From Geothrix sp. (GTDB lineage: Bacteria; Acidobacteriota; Holophagae; Holophagales; Holophagaceae), in NCBI GenBank assembly GCA_030681515.1, contig JAUXSE010000016.1, forward strand, positions 124,001-188,000: DNA of 64,000 nucleotides, written 5' to 3'. Position 1 is the stretch's first letter, and each line of letters begins with the position of its first letter. Made by a program: the position numbers and the translations under genes. Below the pieces are notes generated by a model. The model did not search any database, was not told where the DNA came from, and saw only the letters and a list, made by a program, of their open reading frames with translations. Positions 23,980 to 33,187 of this stretch are shown piece by piece.

Positions 23980-25731
23980 CTACAGGGCGGATATGGGGTA
24001 CCGCCCCTGGTCCACCAGGGTCTGGGCGATGCGCTGGCGCAGGGTGGACAGGGCCGCGGGGGCCGGGGCGTGCATGGCGAGCAGTTCGGCCACCAGGGTG
24101 TCGAGCACCCCATCGGAGGCCAGTTCCGCCGCCAGCATCCGCGCATCGGCTTGAACCCGGTTCCAGGCCTCCTGGGCATGGACTTCGGCCAGGTCCCGGG
24201 CCAGGCCCGCCCAGCGATGCCCTGCAGCGGTCATCTTCCGGGCCCGGACCACCGCGGACTCCATGGCGTACAGCTCGATCAGGAGGTTGCTGATGCGCGC
24301 GGCGGCCTCCTGGTTGTCGAGGATCCTCGGCCCGCGATCGGACTGGGCCAGGGCGATCACCCTGAGAGCCCGGGCCTTGGCCAGTGCGACCAGGCGCAGC
24401 AGGTCGTCCTCGGGAAGATTCAGCGGCGCGGCCACGGCTGCGGCCAGCGGAAGCCCGTCCGTTCCGCCACAGCGCTTCAGGAAGGTGCCGGCGATGAGCA
24501 GGCGGTTGATCTCGTTGGTGCCCTCGAAGATGCGGTTGATGCGGCAGTCGCGGTAGATCTTTTCCGCCGGGTACTCGGCGCTGAACCCCGCGCCGCCGAA
24601 GGTCTGCACGGCGTCATCGGCGGTGGCGAAGAGGGCCTCGCTGCCCCAGACCTTGGACATGGAGGCCTCCACCGCGTACTCATCAATGGCCTTCATCTTG
24701 TCGGCGCCGCCGGTGTCGCTGTCCCAGCTGGTGCGGGCCAGGGCCTCGTCCAGGTAGCCGATGGTGCGGAAGCTCATGCTTTCGCCCACGAAGATCCGCA
24801 CAGCCATGTTCGCCAGTTTCTGCTGGACGAGGCCGAAGGCGGTGAGGGGCTTGCCGAACTGGGTGCGCTCTCCGGCGTACTTCAGGGTGTACTCCAGCAC
24901 CCGCTTGCCGGCCCCCACCGAGCTGGCGCCCAGCTTGAAGCGGCCCACGTTGAGGATGCCCAGGGCGATGCGGGCGCCCTTGCCCTTGCCGCCCAGCAAC
25001 CGGTTTTCGGGAATGCGGCAGTTCTCCAGGATCACGGCGCGGGTGGAGCTGCCCTTGATGCCCATCTTTTTTTCCTCGGACCCGGTGCTGATGCCGGGAT
25101 CCGTCTTCTCGACGATGAAGGCGCTGAGGTGGCTGCCGTTGATCTTCGCGAAGATCACGAAGACATCGGCGAAACCGGCGTTGGTGATCCAGGCCTTGGT
25201 GCCGTTCAGCACCCAGTGGCCATCCTCCAGCACGGCGCTGGCCTTGGCCCCCAGGGCATCGGAACCGCTGCCCGCTTCAGTCAGCGCGTAGGCCGCGCAC
25301 CATTCCCCGGAAGCCAGCTTGGGCAGATACTTGGTCTTCTGCTCGTGGTTTCCGAAGTAGACGATGGGCAGGGTGCCGATGCTGGTGTGCGCGGTGTAGC
25401 TGGTGGAGAAGCTGGCCTGCTTCGCCATCTCCTCCAGCACCAGCAGGGCCGTCTTCTTGTCGAGATCCAGGCCCCCGTAGGCCTCGGGAATCTCGATGCC
25501 CAGGATGCCCAGCTCGCCGGCCTTGGCCAGCAGGTCGCGGGTGAGCTCCAGATCGAGGTGGTCAATGGCCTCGTCCCGGGGCAGGATCTCGCCATTCACG
25601 AAATCGCGGGCGGCCTCGGCGATGGCCAGGGCCTCCTCGCCGCTCTCCTCGGGCGTGAACTGGGGCAGCGTGCCCGCGGGGTGGAACATGAAACTGCCAC
25701 CCCGTACCAGCTGAGTCTCGTCCAGGGCCAT
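23980..25731 (-). CDS. acyl-CoA dehydrogenase (paralogue 2)
   Basis: About 583 residues from MALDETQLVRGG, the ATG with GGAGG five bases upstream. It is collinear with the enzyme at 19138-20922 over its whole length: YALTEAGSGSDA, WVLNGTKAWITNAGFADVF, GIKGSSTRAVILENCRIPEN, FGGAGFSAEYPAEKIYRDCRINRIFEGTNEINRLLIAG. The C-terminal extension is more divergent (MTAAGHRWAGLARDLAEVHAQEAWNR). Likely another acyl-CoA specificity in beta-oxidation or branched-chain degradation. No thiolase, hydratase or ETF gene is adjacent. Confidence 0.92.
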   Translation of the reverse strand: MALDETQLVRGGSFMFHPAGTLPQFTPEESGEEALAIAEAARDFVNGEILPRDEAIDHLDLELTRDLLAKAGELGILGIEIPEAYGGLDLDKKTALLVLEEMAKQASFSTSYTAHTSIGTLPIVYFGNHEQKTKYLPKLASGEWCAAYALTEAGSGSDALGAKASAVLEDGHWVLNGTKAWITNAGFADVFVIFAKINGSHLSAFIVEKTDPGISTGSEEKKMGIKGSSTRAVILENCRIPENRLLGGKGKGARIALGILNVGRFKLGASSVGAGKRVLEYTLKYAGERTQFGKPLTAFGLVQQKLANMAVRIFVGESMSFRTIGYLDEALARTSWDSDTGGADKMKAIDEYAVEASMSKVWGSEALFATADDAVQTFGGAGFSAEYPAEKIYRDCRINRIFEGTNEINRLLIAGTFLKRCGGTDGLPLAAAVAAPLNLPEDDLLRLVALAKARALRVIALAQSDRGPRILDNQEAAARISNLLIELYAMESAVVRARKMTAAGHRWAGLARDLAEVHAQEAWNRVQADARMLAAELASDGVLDTLVAELLAMHAPAPAALSTLRQRIAQTLVDQGRYPISAL

Positions 25732-25834
25732 GGAAGCCTCCATTCCCAGCATCATCTACCCGGAGTAAGGACTCCTCCAGTCCTTTTGAGGAGCACTGGG
25801 TCACAAAAGATGGCGGGGCGGGGCCGAAGCCCGC

Positions 25835-27412
25835 TCAGACCCGGAACATCGCCACCTCGGCGCGGATGCTTTCGGCGATGTGGGATAGCTCCGTGGCCGT
25901 GCTGGCCACCTCGGAAACGGTGGCCGAAAGCTGGTGGCTGGCGGAGGCGTTGCGGGCCACGTCCCCGGAGACCCGCTCCACCAGGGTGTCTACTTCATGG
26001 GTGATCCTCACCTGCTCGCCGGCGGCGTTCCCGATCCGCGTGGCCGTCTGGACCGTTTCACCCATATGGGTATGGATCTGCTGGAGGGCCCTGGTGGTGG
26101 CCTCGACCGTGATGGTGCCCTTGCCCAGAGCCTCGTCCGTGGCGGCGATGAGCTGGTTGATCTGGTGGGTGGCCTGGGCGCTGCGCTCGGCCAGCTTCCG
26201 GACCTCCTCGGCCACCACGGCGAAGCCCTTGCCCATCTGGCCCGCCTTGGCGGCCTCGATGGCGGCGTTCAGCGAAAGCAGGTTGGTCTGCCGGGCGATG
26301 TCCTGGATGACGGACACGGCCTTGATCATCTGGGACGTGGCCTGGCTGATGTCCTCCATGGCCCGGGCGGTGTCCTGGCCCGTGGTGATGCCGTGCTGGA
26401 TGGCCTGCTCGGAGGCGGCGGAATGGGACCGGGACCGCTCGGCCAGGGCCATGACTTCGGATAGCGAGGACGACAGGGTCTTCATGGCCTCGGCCATGGT
26501 CTGGGCATTGCCCTGGGTGGATTGGGTGTGGCGGTCCAGCTGGGAGGCGGTGTCGGAAAGCGATTCGGCGGTGGCGGACAATTCCGTGGAGCCGCTCGCC
26601 ACACCCTGGGAGTGGAGTCCCAGGCGCTGGAAGAAGCGCTGGTAGAACTCGGTGAGCTGGTTGGCCTTGGCCGCGATGTCGCAGATTTCGTCGTGGCCCT
26701 CGATGGGAAGCCGGCGGGTGAGGTCGCCCTTGCCGCTGGCCAGGTAGCCCATGGCGCGCCCCAGGTCGCCCAGGCGCCGCTGGAGGTTCCGGATGGCCAG
26801 CAGGAGCAGGGCCATGCCGGTGACCCCCGCCAGGATGCCCACGGCGATGGCGAGGTTCATGGCCCGGTTGAGGTTCCGGACGGATTCGGCCTTGGCCTCG
26901 GCCATGGTCTTTTCCTGCTGTTTCATGAGGTCGAGGAGCTGGGTCCGCAGTTCCCGCCACAGGGGGGTGACATCCTTCTTCATGAGGGCGGCTGCGGTGG
27001 CCGCGTCCATGGTTCCCGCCTTGATGGGGGACTGGAGGGCCTGGAGCCGGTCCCACTTGTCCTGGATCTCGGCCAGGGCCTTGAGGGCGGCGGGGCGGTC
27101 CCCCACGATCCTCGGGGTGGCCTTGATGGTTTCAGTGAACTCCTTCACCGCGTCGTCGTAGTTCTGGTAGGCCTTGGGATTGGAAGGATCGAGGATGATG
27201 TTGCGCACGGCCTGGCCGGTCTGGAGGCCGTGGGCGTAGAGCTGGGTGTACGCCAGCAGTTCCGGGGCCTGGTGATCGGCATAGGAAAGGTAGGTCTCCC
27301 GGCCGGTCCGGAGGCCGAGGAGGGCCACCACCAGCGCCCCGGCGAAAAGGAGCCCGGATAGACCCGTGGCGATGAACAGGCGGGTTCCGATGGAGCGGGC
27401 GTTCTTGAGCAT
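25835..27412 (-). CDS. methyl-accepting chemotaxis protein with four-helix periplasmic domain
   Basis: About 525 residues from [17 protein letters not shown]. One transmembrane helix at the front, a periplasmic four-helix bundle of 4HB_MCP type (about 35-180, [24 protein letters not shown]), a second membrane helix, HAMP, and the signalling tip region [40 protein letters not shown]. The start was placed here because the upstream in-frame ATGs lack a ribosome site while GGGGGAG precedes this one. It likely binds small ligands in the periplasm. No C-terminal CheR-tether pentapeptide is seen. Confidence 0.9.
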   Translation of the reverse strand: MLKNARSIGTRLFIATGLSGLLFAGALVVALLGLRTGRETYLSYADHQAPELLAYTQLYAHGLQTGQAVRNIILDPSNPKAYQNYDDAVKEFTETIKATPRIVGDRPAALKALAEIQDKWDRLQALQSPIKAGTMDAATAAALMKKDVTPLWRELRTQLLDLMKQQEKTMAEAKAESVRNLNRAMNLAIAVGILAGVTGMALLLLAIRNLQRRLGDLGRAMGYLASGKGDLTRRLPIEGHDEICDIAAKANQLTEFYQRFFQRLGLHSQGVASGSTELSATAESLSDTASQLDRHTQSTQGNAQTMAEAMKTLSSSLSEVMALAERSRSHSAASEQAIQHGITTGQDTARAMEDISQATSQMIKAVSVIQDIARQTNLLSLNAAIEAAKAGQMGKGFAVVAEEVRKLAERSAQATHQINQLIAATDEALGKGTITVEATTRALQQIHTHMGETVQTATRIGNAAGEQVRITHEVDTLVERVSGDVARNASASHQLSATVSEVASTATELSHIAESIRAEVAMFRV

Positions 27413-27498
27413 GGTCTCCCCCAGGGACGGGCGAACGGTGTCTGGAATCACCATCGGCAGGGAAGGCGGAACCTTCAATTCTGGAGCCCCCCGGGCAG

Positions 27499-28047
27499 TC
27501 ACCAGAGCCGCTTCTGGCCCTTGGGGTGGTTCAGCACCACCTGCTTGACCCGCTCGATCCAGGTGTTCCGGGCGCCGGGTTCCAGACGCTCATGGGGCAG
27601 GGCGCGTTCCTCCAGCAGCTGGTCCACCAGCTTGTCCACGGCCTCGGCGAAGCAGGCATCGGTGTCCCGCACGCCATCGGCGGCGAGCTGGCCACTGAAG
27701 GGCACCTTGAAGAGCAGGTCATAGCTCTTCATCCAGTGCCGCATGAACCGCTCGATGGGCAGCTGGCGGCCGAAGGCCAGCATCATGTAGGCGTAGTTGT
27801 CCAGCACGCTGCGGTCGCAGACCACCACATCGTGCTGGCTGCCGGAGCGGATCTCCTCGGCCATCTGGGTCAGGAAGATCCAGGTCTGGGCTTCCAGCGA
27901 GGTCTTCTGATTGATGGGCAGCGGCGACAACCGCGCCACCTCCTTCACGATGTCCACATGGATGCCCTCCCGCTTGAGGGCCGCGGCCAGCTCGTAGCAG
28001 AGGGTCGTCTTGCCCACCCCGTGGGTGCCGATGAAGGCGATCTTCAC
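27499..28047 (-). CDS. P-loop nucleoside-kinase-like ATPase (AAA_28 type)
   Basis: A 182-residue protein from a GTG start with AGGAGGTGCCGA upstream. [28 protein letters not shown] gives a clean Walker [31 protein letters not shown] and [17 protein letters not shown] resemble nucleoside/NMN kinases of the NadR and AAA_28 families. It presumably phosphorylates or binds a small nucleotide-like substrate, but specificity cannot be read. Its ribosome site lies inside the first copy of the 53-bp repeat that starts at 28048. Confidence 0.8.
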   Translation of the reverse strand: MKIAFIGTHGVGKTTLCYELAAALKREGIHVDIVKEVARLSPLPINQKTSLEAQTWIFLTQMAEEIRSGSQHDVVVCDRSVLDNYAYMMLAFGRQLPIERFMRHWMKSYDLLFKVPFSGQLAADGVRDTDACFAEAVDKLVDQLLEERALPHERLEPGARNTWIERVKQVVLNHPKGQKRLW

Positions 28048-28985
28048 TCGGCACCTCCTGTGCCTCGCCCTGCGGGCTTCGCCTTCGGCAAAGTGGCCCT
28101 TCGCTCCTGCTTCGGGCTCATTCGGCACCTCCTGTGCCTCGCCCTGCGGGCTTCGCCTTCGGCAAAGTGGCCCTCCATCTATCGGGCGCGGTGCGCCCTC
28201 CTGCTCGCGGATGCTCGCAGAGATGGAGCCTCCGCTCCTGCTTCGGGCTCACTCGGCACCTCCACCTGACGCACGCGGTGCGTGCTCCGGCGCGCTGCGC
28301 TTGCCGAGGCGGAGCCTCCCTGCGCCCCACCCCTGCGGGGCCGCGCTTTGCGCGGTGGCCCTCCATGTATCGGACAGCGCACTGCGCTGTCCTCCCGCTC
28401 GCAGGGGCTCGCGGACATGGAGCCTCCGCTCCTGCTGCGGGCTCACTCGGCGCCTCCACCTATCGAAAGCAGCCAACCGGCCCCGCTTGCACCGAGGCGC
28501 TGAGCGGAGACGGGGAAGCAGGAAGGTGAGAGCGAGCGGAAGGCAATGCAGGCGGGGTCCGAGGTGAGCGGGAGGTTAGGCACAGCGATCTACTTTGAAT
28601 TGGAGAGCATTTTGAAAGCTGCCAGAACGCCAAACGAGGAGGCCCAAATAGCGCAGACAAGGTAAGACAAAAAAGTCACCCAGTACCAGACGGGCTCGTG
28701 GTCTCGATGGTAGATTCGTACACTGAATCCCCATCCACGGCCCTTGATTTCTTGCGAGGAAAATGCGTTGAGAACCATCCAGAAGAGCAGTATTCCAATG
28801 GCCAAAAAAAAGGTCGCAATCATGGTTTACGCCTGAAAATGAATGCGATCAAATGTTAACAGAATTGGTGGTAACCCCAGGCGAAGGGACAACGCGTCTC
28901 TTGGTGAGGTCTAACGCACGCAGTGCGCCCTCGTGCTCGCGGGTGCTTGCAGAGACTAGGCCTCTGCTTCTGCTTCGTGCTCATG
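28048..28985. repeat. repeat-rich intergenic patch
   Basis: A 53-bp sequence (TCGGCACCTCCTGTGCCTCG...) occurs twice without mismatch at 28048-28100 and 28122-28174. A second unit of about 70-85 bp (GGCCCTCCAT, a small palindrome such as GCGCGGTGCGCC, then CTCGC...GGAGCCTCCGCTCCTGC) occurs at 28168-28252 and 28358-28446, with a more diverged copy at 28916-28983. Each unit carries a short hairpin. Apart from the AT-rich gene at 28590-28823 no coding sequence is seen. Confidence 0.75.
28590..28823 (-). CDS. small two-helix membrane protein in low-GC DNA
   Basis: A 77-residue protein starting MIATFFLAIGILLFWMVLNAF (first membrane helix), a central polar stretch (SSQEIKGRGWGFSVRIYHRDHEP) and a second helix (VTFLSYLVCAIWASSFGVLAAF). 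The codons are clearly lower in GC (roughly half) than the neighbours, implying recent acquisition. It is flanked by GTTAGGC (28575-28581) and GTCTAAC (28909-28915), sequences matching integron core-site consensus in the orientation of a minus-strand cassette. I do not recognise the family. Confidence 0.6.
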   Translation of the reverse strand: MIATFFLAIGILLFWMVLNAFSSQEIKGRGWGFSVRIYHRDHEPVWYWVTFLSYLVCAIWASSFGVLAAFKMLSNSK

Positions 28986-28995
28986 GTTGCCCCGA

Positions 28996-30519
28996 TCAGA
29001 GGAGGCTGCGGCCGTCCATGGAGCCGGGCTGGGGCAGGCCGAACAGTTTCAGGAGGGTGGGCGCCACGTCGCTGAGGGCACCGCCGCCGTGGAGCTGGCG
29101 GGCTTCGAAGCCTGCGGCCACCAGCACGGCGGGGACGAGGTTCAGGGTGTGGGCGGTGTGGGGGTTGCCGTCTTCGTCCCGCATGCACTCGCAGTTGCCG
29201 TGATCGGCGGTGATGAAGAGGGCGCCGCCCTTCTCCAGCGTGGCGTCCGCGATGCGGCCCACGGCGGCATCCACGGCCTCGCAGGCGGTGACGGCGGCGG
29301 CCAGGTCGCCCGTGTGGCCGAGCATGTCGGGGTTGGCCAGGTTGCAGACCAGCAGGCGGTAGTGGCCCGACCCGATGGCCGCCTCCAGGCCATGGCTCAC
29401 GTCCGCCAGGCTCATCTCGGGTTGCAGATCATAGGTGGCCACCTTGGGCGAGGGCACCAGGCGGCGGACTTCGCCTTCGAAGGGAACCTCCCGCCCGCCG
29501 TTGAAGAAGTAGGTGACATGGGCGTACTTTTCGGTTTCGGCGGTGCGGAACTGCTTCCAGCCCTTCGCGCTGATGAGCTCGCCCAGGATGTGGTCGAGGC
29601 TCTGGGGTGGGTAGGCCACGGACAGGTAGGGATCCAGTTCCGCGTCGTAGGCCGTGAAAGTGAGCAGTTTCACTCTGGGTTTGTCTTTCTGGATGAAGCC
29701 AGCGAAGGCCGGATTCACCAGGGCGTGGGACAGCTGGCGGGCCCGGTCCGCCCGGAAATTGAAGAACAACACCCCGTCGCCATCCGCGATGGGATGGAAG
29801 GCGTCGAGCCGGGTGGGGGCCACGAACTCATCCGTTTCGCCGCGACCATAGGCGGCGGCGATGGCGGCCAGGGCGTCCGGCGCCTGCTGGGGGGCCTCGC
29901 CGTCCACATAGAGCCTCCAGGCCTGCTCCGTGCGTTCCCAGCGCTTGTCCCGGTCCATGGCCGTGTAGCGGCCACAGACGGATCCGATGGTCACCAGCGG
30001 GCAGGTCCGCAGCTGGAAGGTGAGCCACTGGAGGTAGCCGTCGGCGCTCTTCTGGCCCGTGTCCCGGCCATCGGTGATGGCATGGATGGTGGTGGGGATG
30101 CCTTCCACCTGGGCCCACTGGGCCAGGGCGGCCAGGTGGTTCTGATGGCTGTGGACGCCGCCGTCGCCCACCAGTCCCAGCAGGTGCAGGCGTTGTCCCG
30201 AGGTCTTGAGGCCGGCCAGGAGGGCGCCGATGGGGCCGTTCTCGCGGAAGGTGCCCCGCCGGATGGCCGCGTCAATGCGGGTGAGCTCCTGCCAGACCAC
30301 GCGCCCGGCGCCGAGGTTCATGTGGCCCACTTCGGAATTGCCGAACTGGCCCTCCGGCAACCCCACGGCCTCGCCGCTGGTGAGCAGCTGCGTCGTGGCG
30401 TAGGCCTTCCGCAGCGCGTTGAAGCGCGGCATGGACGCCACGAAGGTCGCGTCGAAGGCATTCCTCGGGCCGTCGCCGAAACCGTCGAGGATGAGGAGGG
30501 TTATGGGACCTTGGATCAT
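28996..30519 (-). CDS. gpmI: 2,3-bisphosphoglycerate-independent phosphoglycerate mutase
   Basis: A 507-residue alkaline-phosphatase-superfamily enzyme interconverting 3- and 2-phosphoglycerate. TLLILDGFG at the front with metal Asp, GNSEVGHMNLGAGRVV with the phosphorylated Ser, GLVGDGGVHSHQNHL, HAITDGRDT, FNFRADRARQLSHAL, LVCNLANPDMLGHTGDL and ITADHGNCE provide the two Mn sites. Length is as expected. It is the last gene of the pyrR-pyrB-ORF6N cluster and overlaps the preceding ORF6N-like gene by four bases. Confidence 0.96.
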   Translation of the reverse strand: MIQGPITLLILDGFGDGPRNAFDATFVASMPRFNALRKAYATTQLLTSGEAVGLPEGQFGNSEVGHMNLGAGRVVWQELTRIDAAIRRGTFRENGPIGALLAGLKTSGQRLHLLGLVGDGGVHSHQNHLAALAQWAQVEGIPTTIHAITDGRDTGQKSADGYLQWLTFQLRTCPLVTIGSVCGRYTAMDRDKRWERTEQAWRLYVDGEAPQQAPDALAAIAAAYGRGETDEFVAPTRLDAFHPIADGDGVLFFNFRADRARQLSHALVNPAFAGFIQKDKPRVKLLTFTAYDAELDPYLSVAYPPQSLDHILGELISAKGWKQFRTAETEKYAHVTYFFNGGREVPFEGEVRRLVPSPKVATYDLQPEMSLADVSHGLEAAIGSGHYRLLVCNLANPDMLGHTGDLAAAVTACEAVDAAVGRIADATLEKGGALFITADHGNCECMRDEDGNPHTAHTLNLVPAVLVAAGFEARQLHGGGALSDVAPTLLKLFGLPQPGSMDGRSLL

Positions 30520-31022
30520 GGGCGGGGTAATCCCTTTTTCGCGCTGCGCTGGTTGGCCTTCAGCCCCTTGGGCAGGTCTTCCGCAGGGATGAATCCGATG
30601 GGCCGGTCGGGCAGGGGGCCCCCCTCCACCTCACCCTGGAGCGTCCTGAGGGCCAGATCCAGCTTCTGCTCCAGGTCCTGTACCCGGGCCGCCAGATTGG
30701 CGTGGGCCGCGAGGACGTGGCGGGCCTCGGCGAAGGCCGGGAGCAGGGCGAGCAGGGCGGCCTCCTTCTCCGCCAGGAGGCCCGTCAGCAGGGCGGTGCC
30801 GGCTTCCGTGAAGGCCATGATGGGTGCCCCAGGGATCTTCTGGCGCTCCTCCGCCGTCAGGTGGAACACCAGCGCCTCGGAAAAGCGTTCCGGGTGGAAT
30901 TCCACGAGGGCGGCCAGAGCCTTGGGTTCGAGCCCCAGCTGATCGGCCACGACCGCATCCGGCAGGGCCGCGGCATCGCGGATCCAAAGCAGGCGGGAGA
31001 GAATCTCGACGGGGGCGGCCAT
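30516..31022 (-). CDS. ORF6N/KilA-N-like domain protein (divergent)
   Basis: A 168-residue protein. Its first half matches the ORF6N plan: an N-terminal helix region (ILSRLLWIRDAAALPDAVVADQLGLE), LAALVEFHPERFSEALVFHLTAEE, then MAFTEAGTALLTGLL. The second half is a coiled coil (LAARVQDLEQKLDLALRTLQ) and a tail KPIGF-like (RPIGFIPAEDLPKG). The adjacent upstream gene has the same plan and tail, so the two are diverged tandem copies. ORF6N domains are DNA-binding modules known from phage antirepressors. Overlaps gpmI by four bases (ATGA). Confidence 0.7.
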   Translation of the reverse strand: MAAPVEILSRLLWIRDAAALPDAVVADQLGLEPKALAALVEFHPERFSEALVFHLTAEERQKIPGAPIMAFTEAGTALLTGLLAEKEAALLALLPAFAEARHVLAAHANLAARVQDLEQKLDLALRTLQGEVEGGPLPDRPIGFIPAEDLPKGLKANQRSAKKGLPRP

Positions 31023-31024
31023 GG

Positions 31025-31532
31025 TTACTTCTTCGGATGGAAGCCGATGGGCTTCTTGGCTGGGGCTGGGGGTGTCATCAGATCCCGGATCGCCTCGAAG
31101 ACCACTCGGAACTGGCCATCATATTTGCGTTCCAGGGATTCCACCTTGCGGGCGAGGTCTGCGTGGGCAGCCAGCATCCCTCTGAGCTGGGTGAAGGCTC
31201 TCATTATTGAGATGTTCGCTTGGATGGCCCCGTTCGCTGTTGAGGACGCTCGAGAGCATGGCCACGCCCAGTTCGGTGAAGGCGTAAGGTGCGGTCCGGC
31301 GGCCGCCCCAGGAACTTGAGATCACAGATTGTGATTTCAAGCCGGTCCACTCCTGATCCGAGAGCTGGAACATGAAATCTTCTGGAAAACGATCAAGGTT
31401 CCGCTTCACGGCCTGGACCAGTACCCGCGTCTCGACCTCATAAAGGGCGGCCAAGTCGGCATCCAACAACACCCGCTCGCCCCTCAGGACATGGATGGAA
31501 TGGAGAATGCGCTCAGCTGGGAAGGCCATCAC
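31025..31532 (-). pseudogene. ORF6N-domain protein gene with a frameshift
   Basis: Translation from ATG 31532 gives a good ORF6N domain ([60 protein letters not shown]) and then nonsense to a stop at 31119. If one base is removed from the C-run at 31228-31231, the other frame continues naturally: [34 protein letters not shown] ... KPIGFHPKK to the TAA at 31025-31027. So a single-base insertion splits the gene. It overlaps pyrB by four bases and ends two bases before the next gene. Confidence 0.8.
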
Positions 31533-32491
31533 GGCACCTGCTCCCCATGCGGATGCGACAGGAGATACAGGACAGCCATGCGCACGGGGACGCCATTGGT
31601 GACCTGATCGAGGATCAGGCTGCGGGGACCGTCGGCCACGTCGCTGGTGATCTCCAGGCCGCGGTTGATGGGGCCGGGGTGCAGCACCACCGCGTCCTTC
31701 TTCGCGAGCTTCATGCGGGCCGGATTGAGCTGGAAGAAGCGGCTGTACTCGCCCTGGCCGGGGATGTAGGCGCCGGTGCCGCGCTCGAACTGGGCGCGCA
31801 GCATCATGATGGCGTCCTGATCGGGGATCACGGCATCGAAGTCGTGGCTGATCCTGATGCCGGGCCAGGTGGCCTGCATCTCCTGGGGGACGAGGGTCGG
31901 GGGGCCCACCAGCGTGACCCTGGCGCCCATGCGGGTGAGCAGCCAGAGGTTGGAGCGCACCACGCGGCTGTTGCGGATATCGCCCACGATGGCGACCCGC
32001 AGACCCTCCAGGCGGCCGAACTTCTTGCGCAGCGTGTAGGCGTCCAGCAGGGCCTGGGTGGGGTGCTCATGGGAACCATCCCCGGCGTTCACGATGCTGG
32101 CCTTCATGTGGCGGGCCAGGAGGGCGTGGGCCCCGGGGGCGCTGTGGCGCATGACGATCAGGTCCGGGTGCATGGCCTGCAGGTTCATGGCCGTGTCAAT
32201 GAGCGTCTCGCCCTTGTTCAGGCTGCTGGTGTCGGCGTCGAAATTGATGATCTCGGCGGAGAGCCGCTTCTCGGCGATCTCGAAGCTGTTGCGGGTGCGG
32301 GTGCTGTTCTCGAAGAAGAGGTTCACCACCAGCTTCTTGCGCAGGGCCGGGACGATCTTGATGTTGGGGCGCTCGCAGACCTCCTCGAACGCCTGGGCCT
32401 GGTCCAGGAGGGCGGTGATATCCCGGGCGCTGAGCGGCTGGATGCCCAGCAGGTGCTTGTGGGGGAAGACGTAGCGCTCGGAGACCATCAA
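31529..32491 (-). CDS. pyrB: aspartate carbamoyltransferase catalytic chain
   Basis: A 320-residue enzyme joining carbamoyl phosphate and aspartate in pyrimidine synthesis. Carbamoyl-phosphate site [19 protein letters not shown], then [51 protein letters not shown], and the aspartate-binding [11 protein letters not shown]. Start overlaps the pyrR stop (ATGA). No pyrI or pyrC follows; instead two ORF6N genes and gpmI. Confidence 0.96.
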   Translation of the reverse strand: MMVSERYVFPHKHLLGIQPLSARDITALLDQAQAFEEVCERPNIKIVPALRKKLVVNLFFENSTRTRNSFEIAEKRLSAEIINFDADTSSLNKGETLIDTAMNLQAMHPDLIVMRHSAPGAHALLARHMKASIVNAGDGSHEHPTQALLDAYTLRKKFGRLEGLRVAIVGDIRNSRVVRSNLWLLTRMGARVTLVGPPTLVPQEMQATWPGIRISHDFDAVIPDQDAIMMLRAQFERGTGAYIPGQGEYSRFFQLNPARMKLAKKDAVVLHPGPINRGLEITSDVADGPRSLILDQVTNGVPVRMAVLYLLSHPHGEQVP

Positions 32492-33045
32492 CAGGCCTCC
32501 ACGGTGACGCCGTCTTCGCCGTCAATCTCCTTCACCCGGACGGCCACCCGGTGGCCGGGGGGGATCTCCACCCGCAGGCCCGCCAGGTCGGCCTGGATGG
32601 GCAGTTCCCGTCCGCTGCGGTCGGCCAGCACCAGGAGCATCACCCGGCGGGGTCGCCCGTGGTCCAGCAGGGCGTCCAGGGCCGCGCGGACGGTCCGGCC
32701 GGTATAGAGGACATCATCCACCAGGACCACGGTGCGCTCTTTCAGGGTGAAGGGGATCTCGGTGGGCCGGACGATGGGGCTGCCCACCATCTCGGTGAGA
32801 TCGTCCCGGTAGAGGGTGATGTCCAGGGCGCCCACGGGAACCTGGGCCCCGGTGGTGGTCCGCAGGAGGGTGGCCAGACGCTCGGCCAGGGGGAGGCCCC
32901 GGGATCGGATGCCCAGGAGGACGACCTCCTCCTCGGGCTTCACCCGGGCCACCAGTTCGGCGGCCAGGCGCCGGAGGGTGGCCTCCATCTGGCCGGGGTC
33001 CATGGGGCAGGGGTCCACGGGGCAGGGGCCTGGGGCAGCGGGCAT
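32488..33045 (-). CDS. pyrR: PyrR bifunctional pyrimidine regulator / uracil phosphoribosyltransferase
   Basis: About 185 residues from ATG 33045, which has GGAGGTTCC just upstream. PRPP-binding loop VVLVDDVLYTGRTVRAALDALLDHGRP and LGIRSRGLPLAERLATLL identify the family; RVEIPPGHRVAVRVKEIDGEDGV is the usual ending. In Bacillus, PyrR binds pyr mRNA in response to UMP and has weak UPRT activity. Here it heads the operon with pyrB. An N-terminal Pro/Met-rich stretch precedes the core, so MEATLRRLAAEL could be the true start. Confidence 0.93.
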   Translation of the reverse strand: MPAAPGPCPVDPCPMDPGQMEATLRRLAAELVARVKPEEEVVLLGIRSRGLPLAERLATLLRTTTGAQVPVGALDITLYRDDLTEMVGSPIVRPTEIPFTLKERTVVLVDDVLYTGRTVRAALDALLDHGRPRRVMLLVLADRSGRELPIQADLAGLRVEIPPGHRVAVRVKEIDGEDGVTVEAC

Positions 33046-33048
33046 GGA

Positions 33049-33076
33049 ACCTCCGGGGTGCGCCCCGGCGGGGCGC
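33049..33076 (-). promoter_or_regulatory. pyrR leader hairpin next to the ribosome site
   Basis: GCGCCCC (33060-33066) pairs with GGGGCGC (33070-33076) over a three-base loop directly before the pyrR Shine-Dalgarno sequence (33049-33054). Further upstream GGATTCAAGTC occurs twice (about 33082 and 33140). A stem this close could limit pyrR translation; PyrR autoregulation through it is conjecture. Confidence 0.3.
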
Positions 33077-33187
33077 GCGCGCGGATTCAAGTCTAGCCGA
33101 GGCCGGGTCCAGGCTGGGAGCCCGCGGCAGGATTCGCAGGATTCAAGTCCGGATCCTCCACCTCCGATGCCCCCTGTGAGGAAGCCC

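Noticed and set aside
28048-28174. CRISPR-like direct repeats
   Set aside because: Only two copies of a 53-bp unit, itself hairpin-rich, with no regular spacers.
30516-31532. Prophage signalled by ORF6N genes
   Set aside because: No other phage gene occurs; both genes are embedded in the pyr operon with normal GC content.
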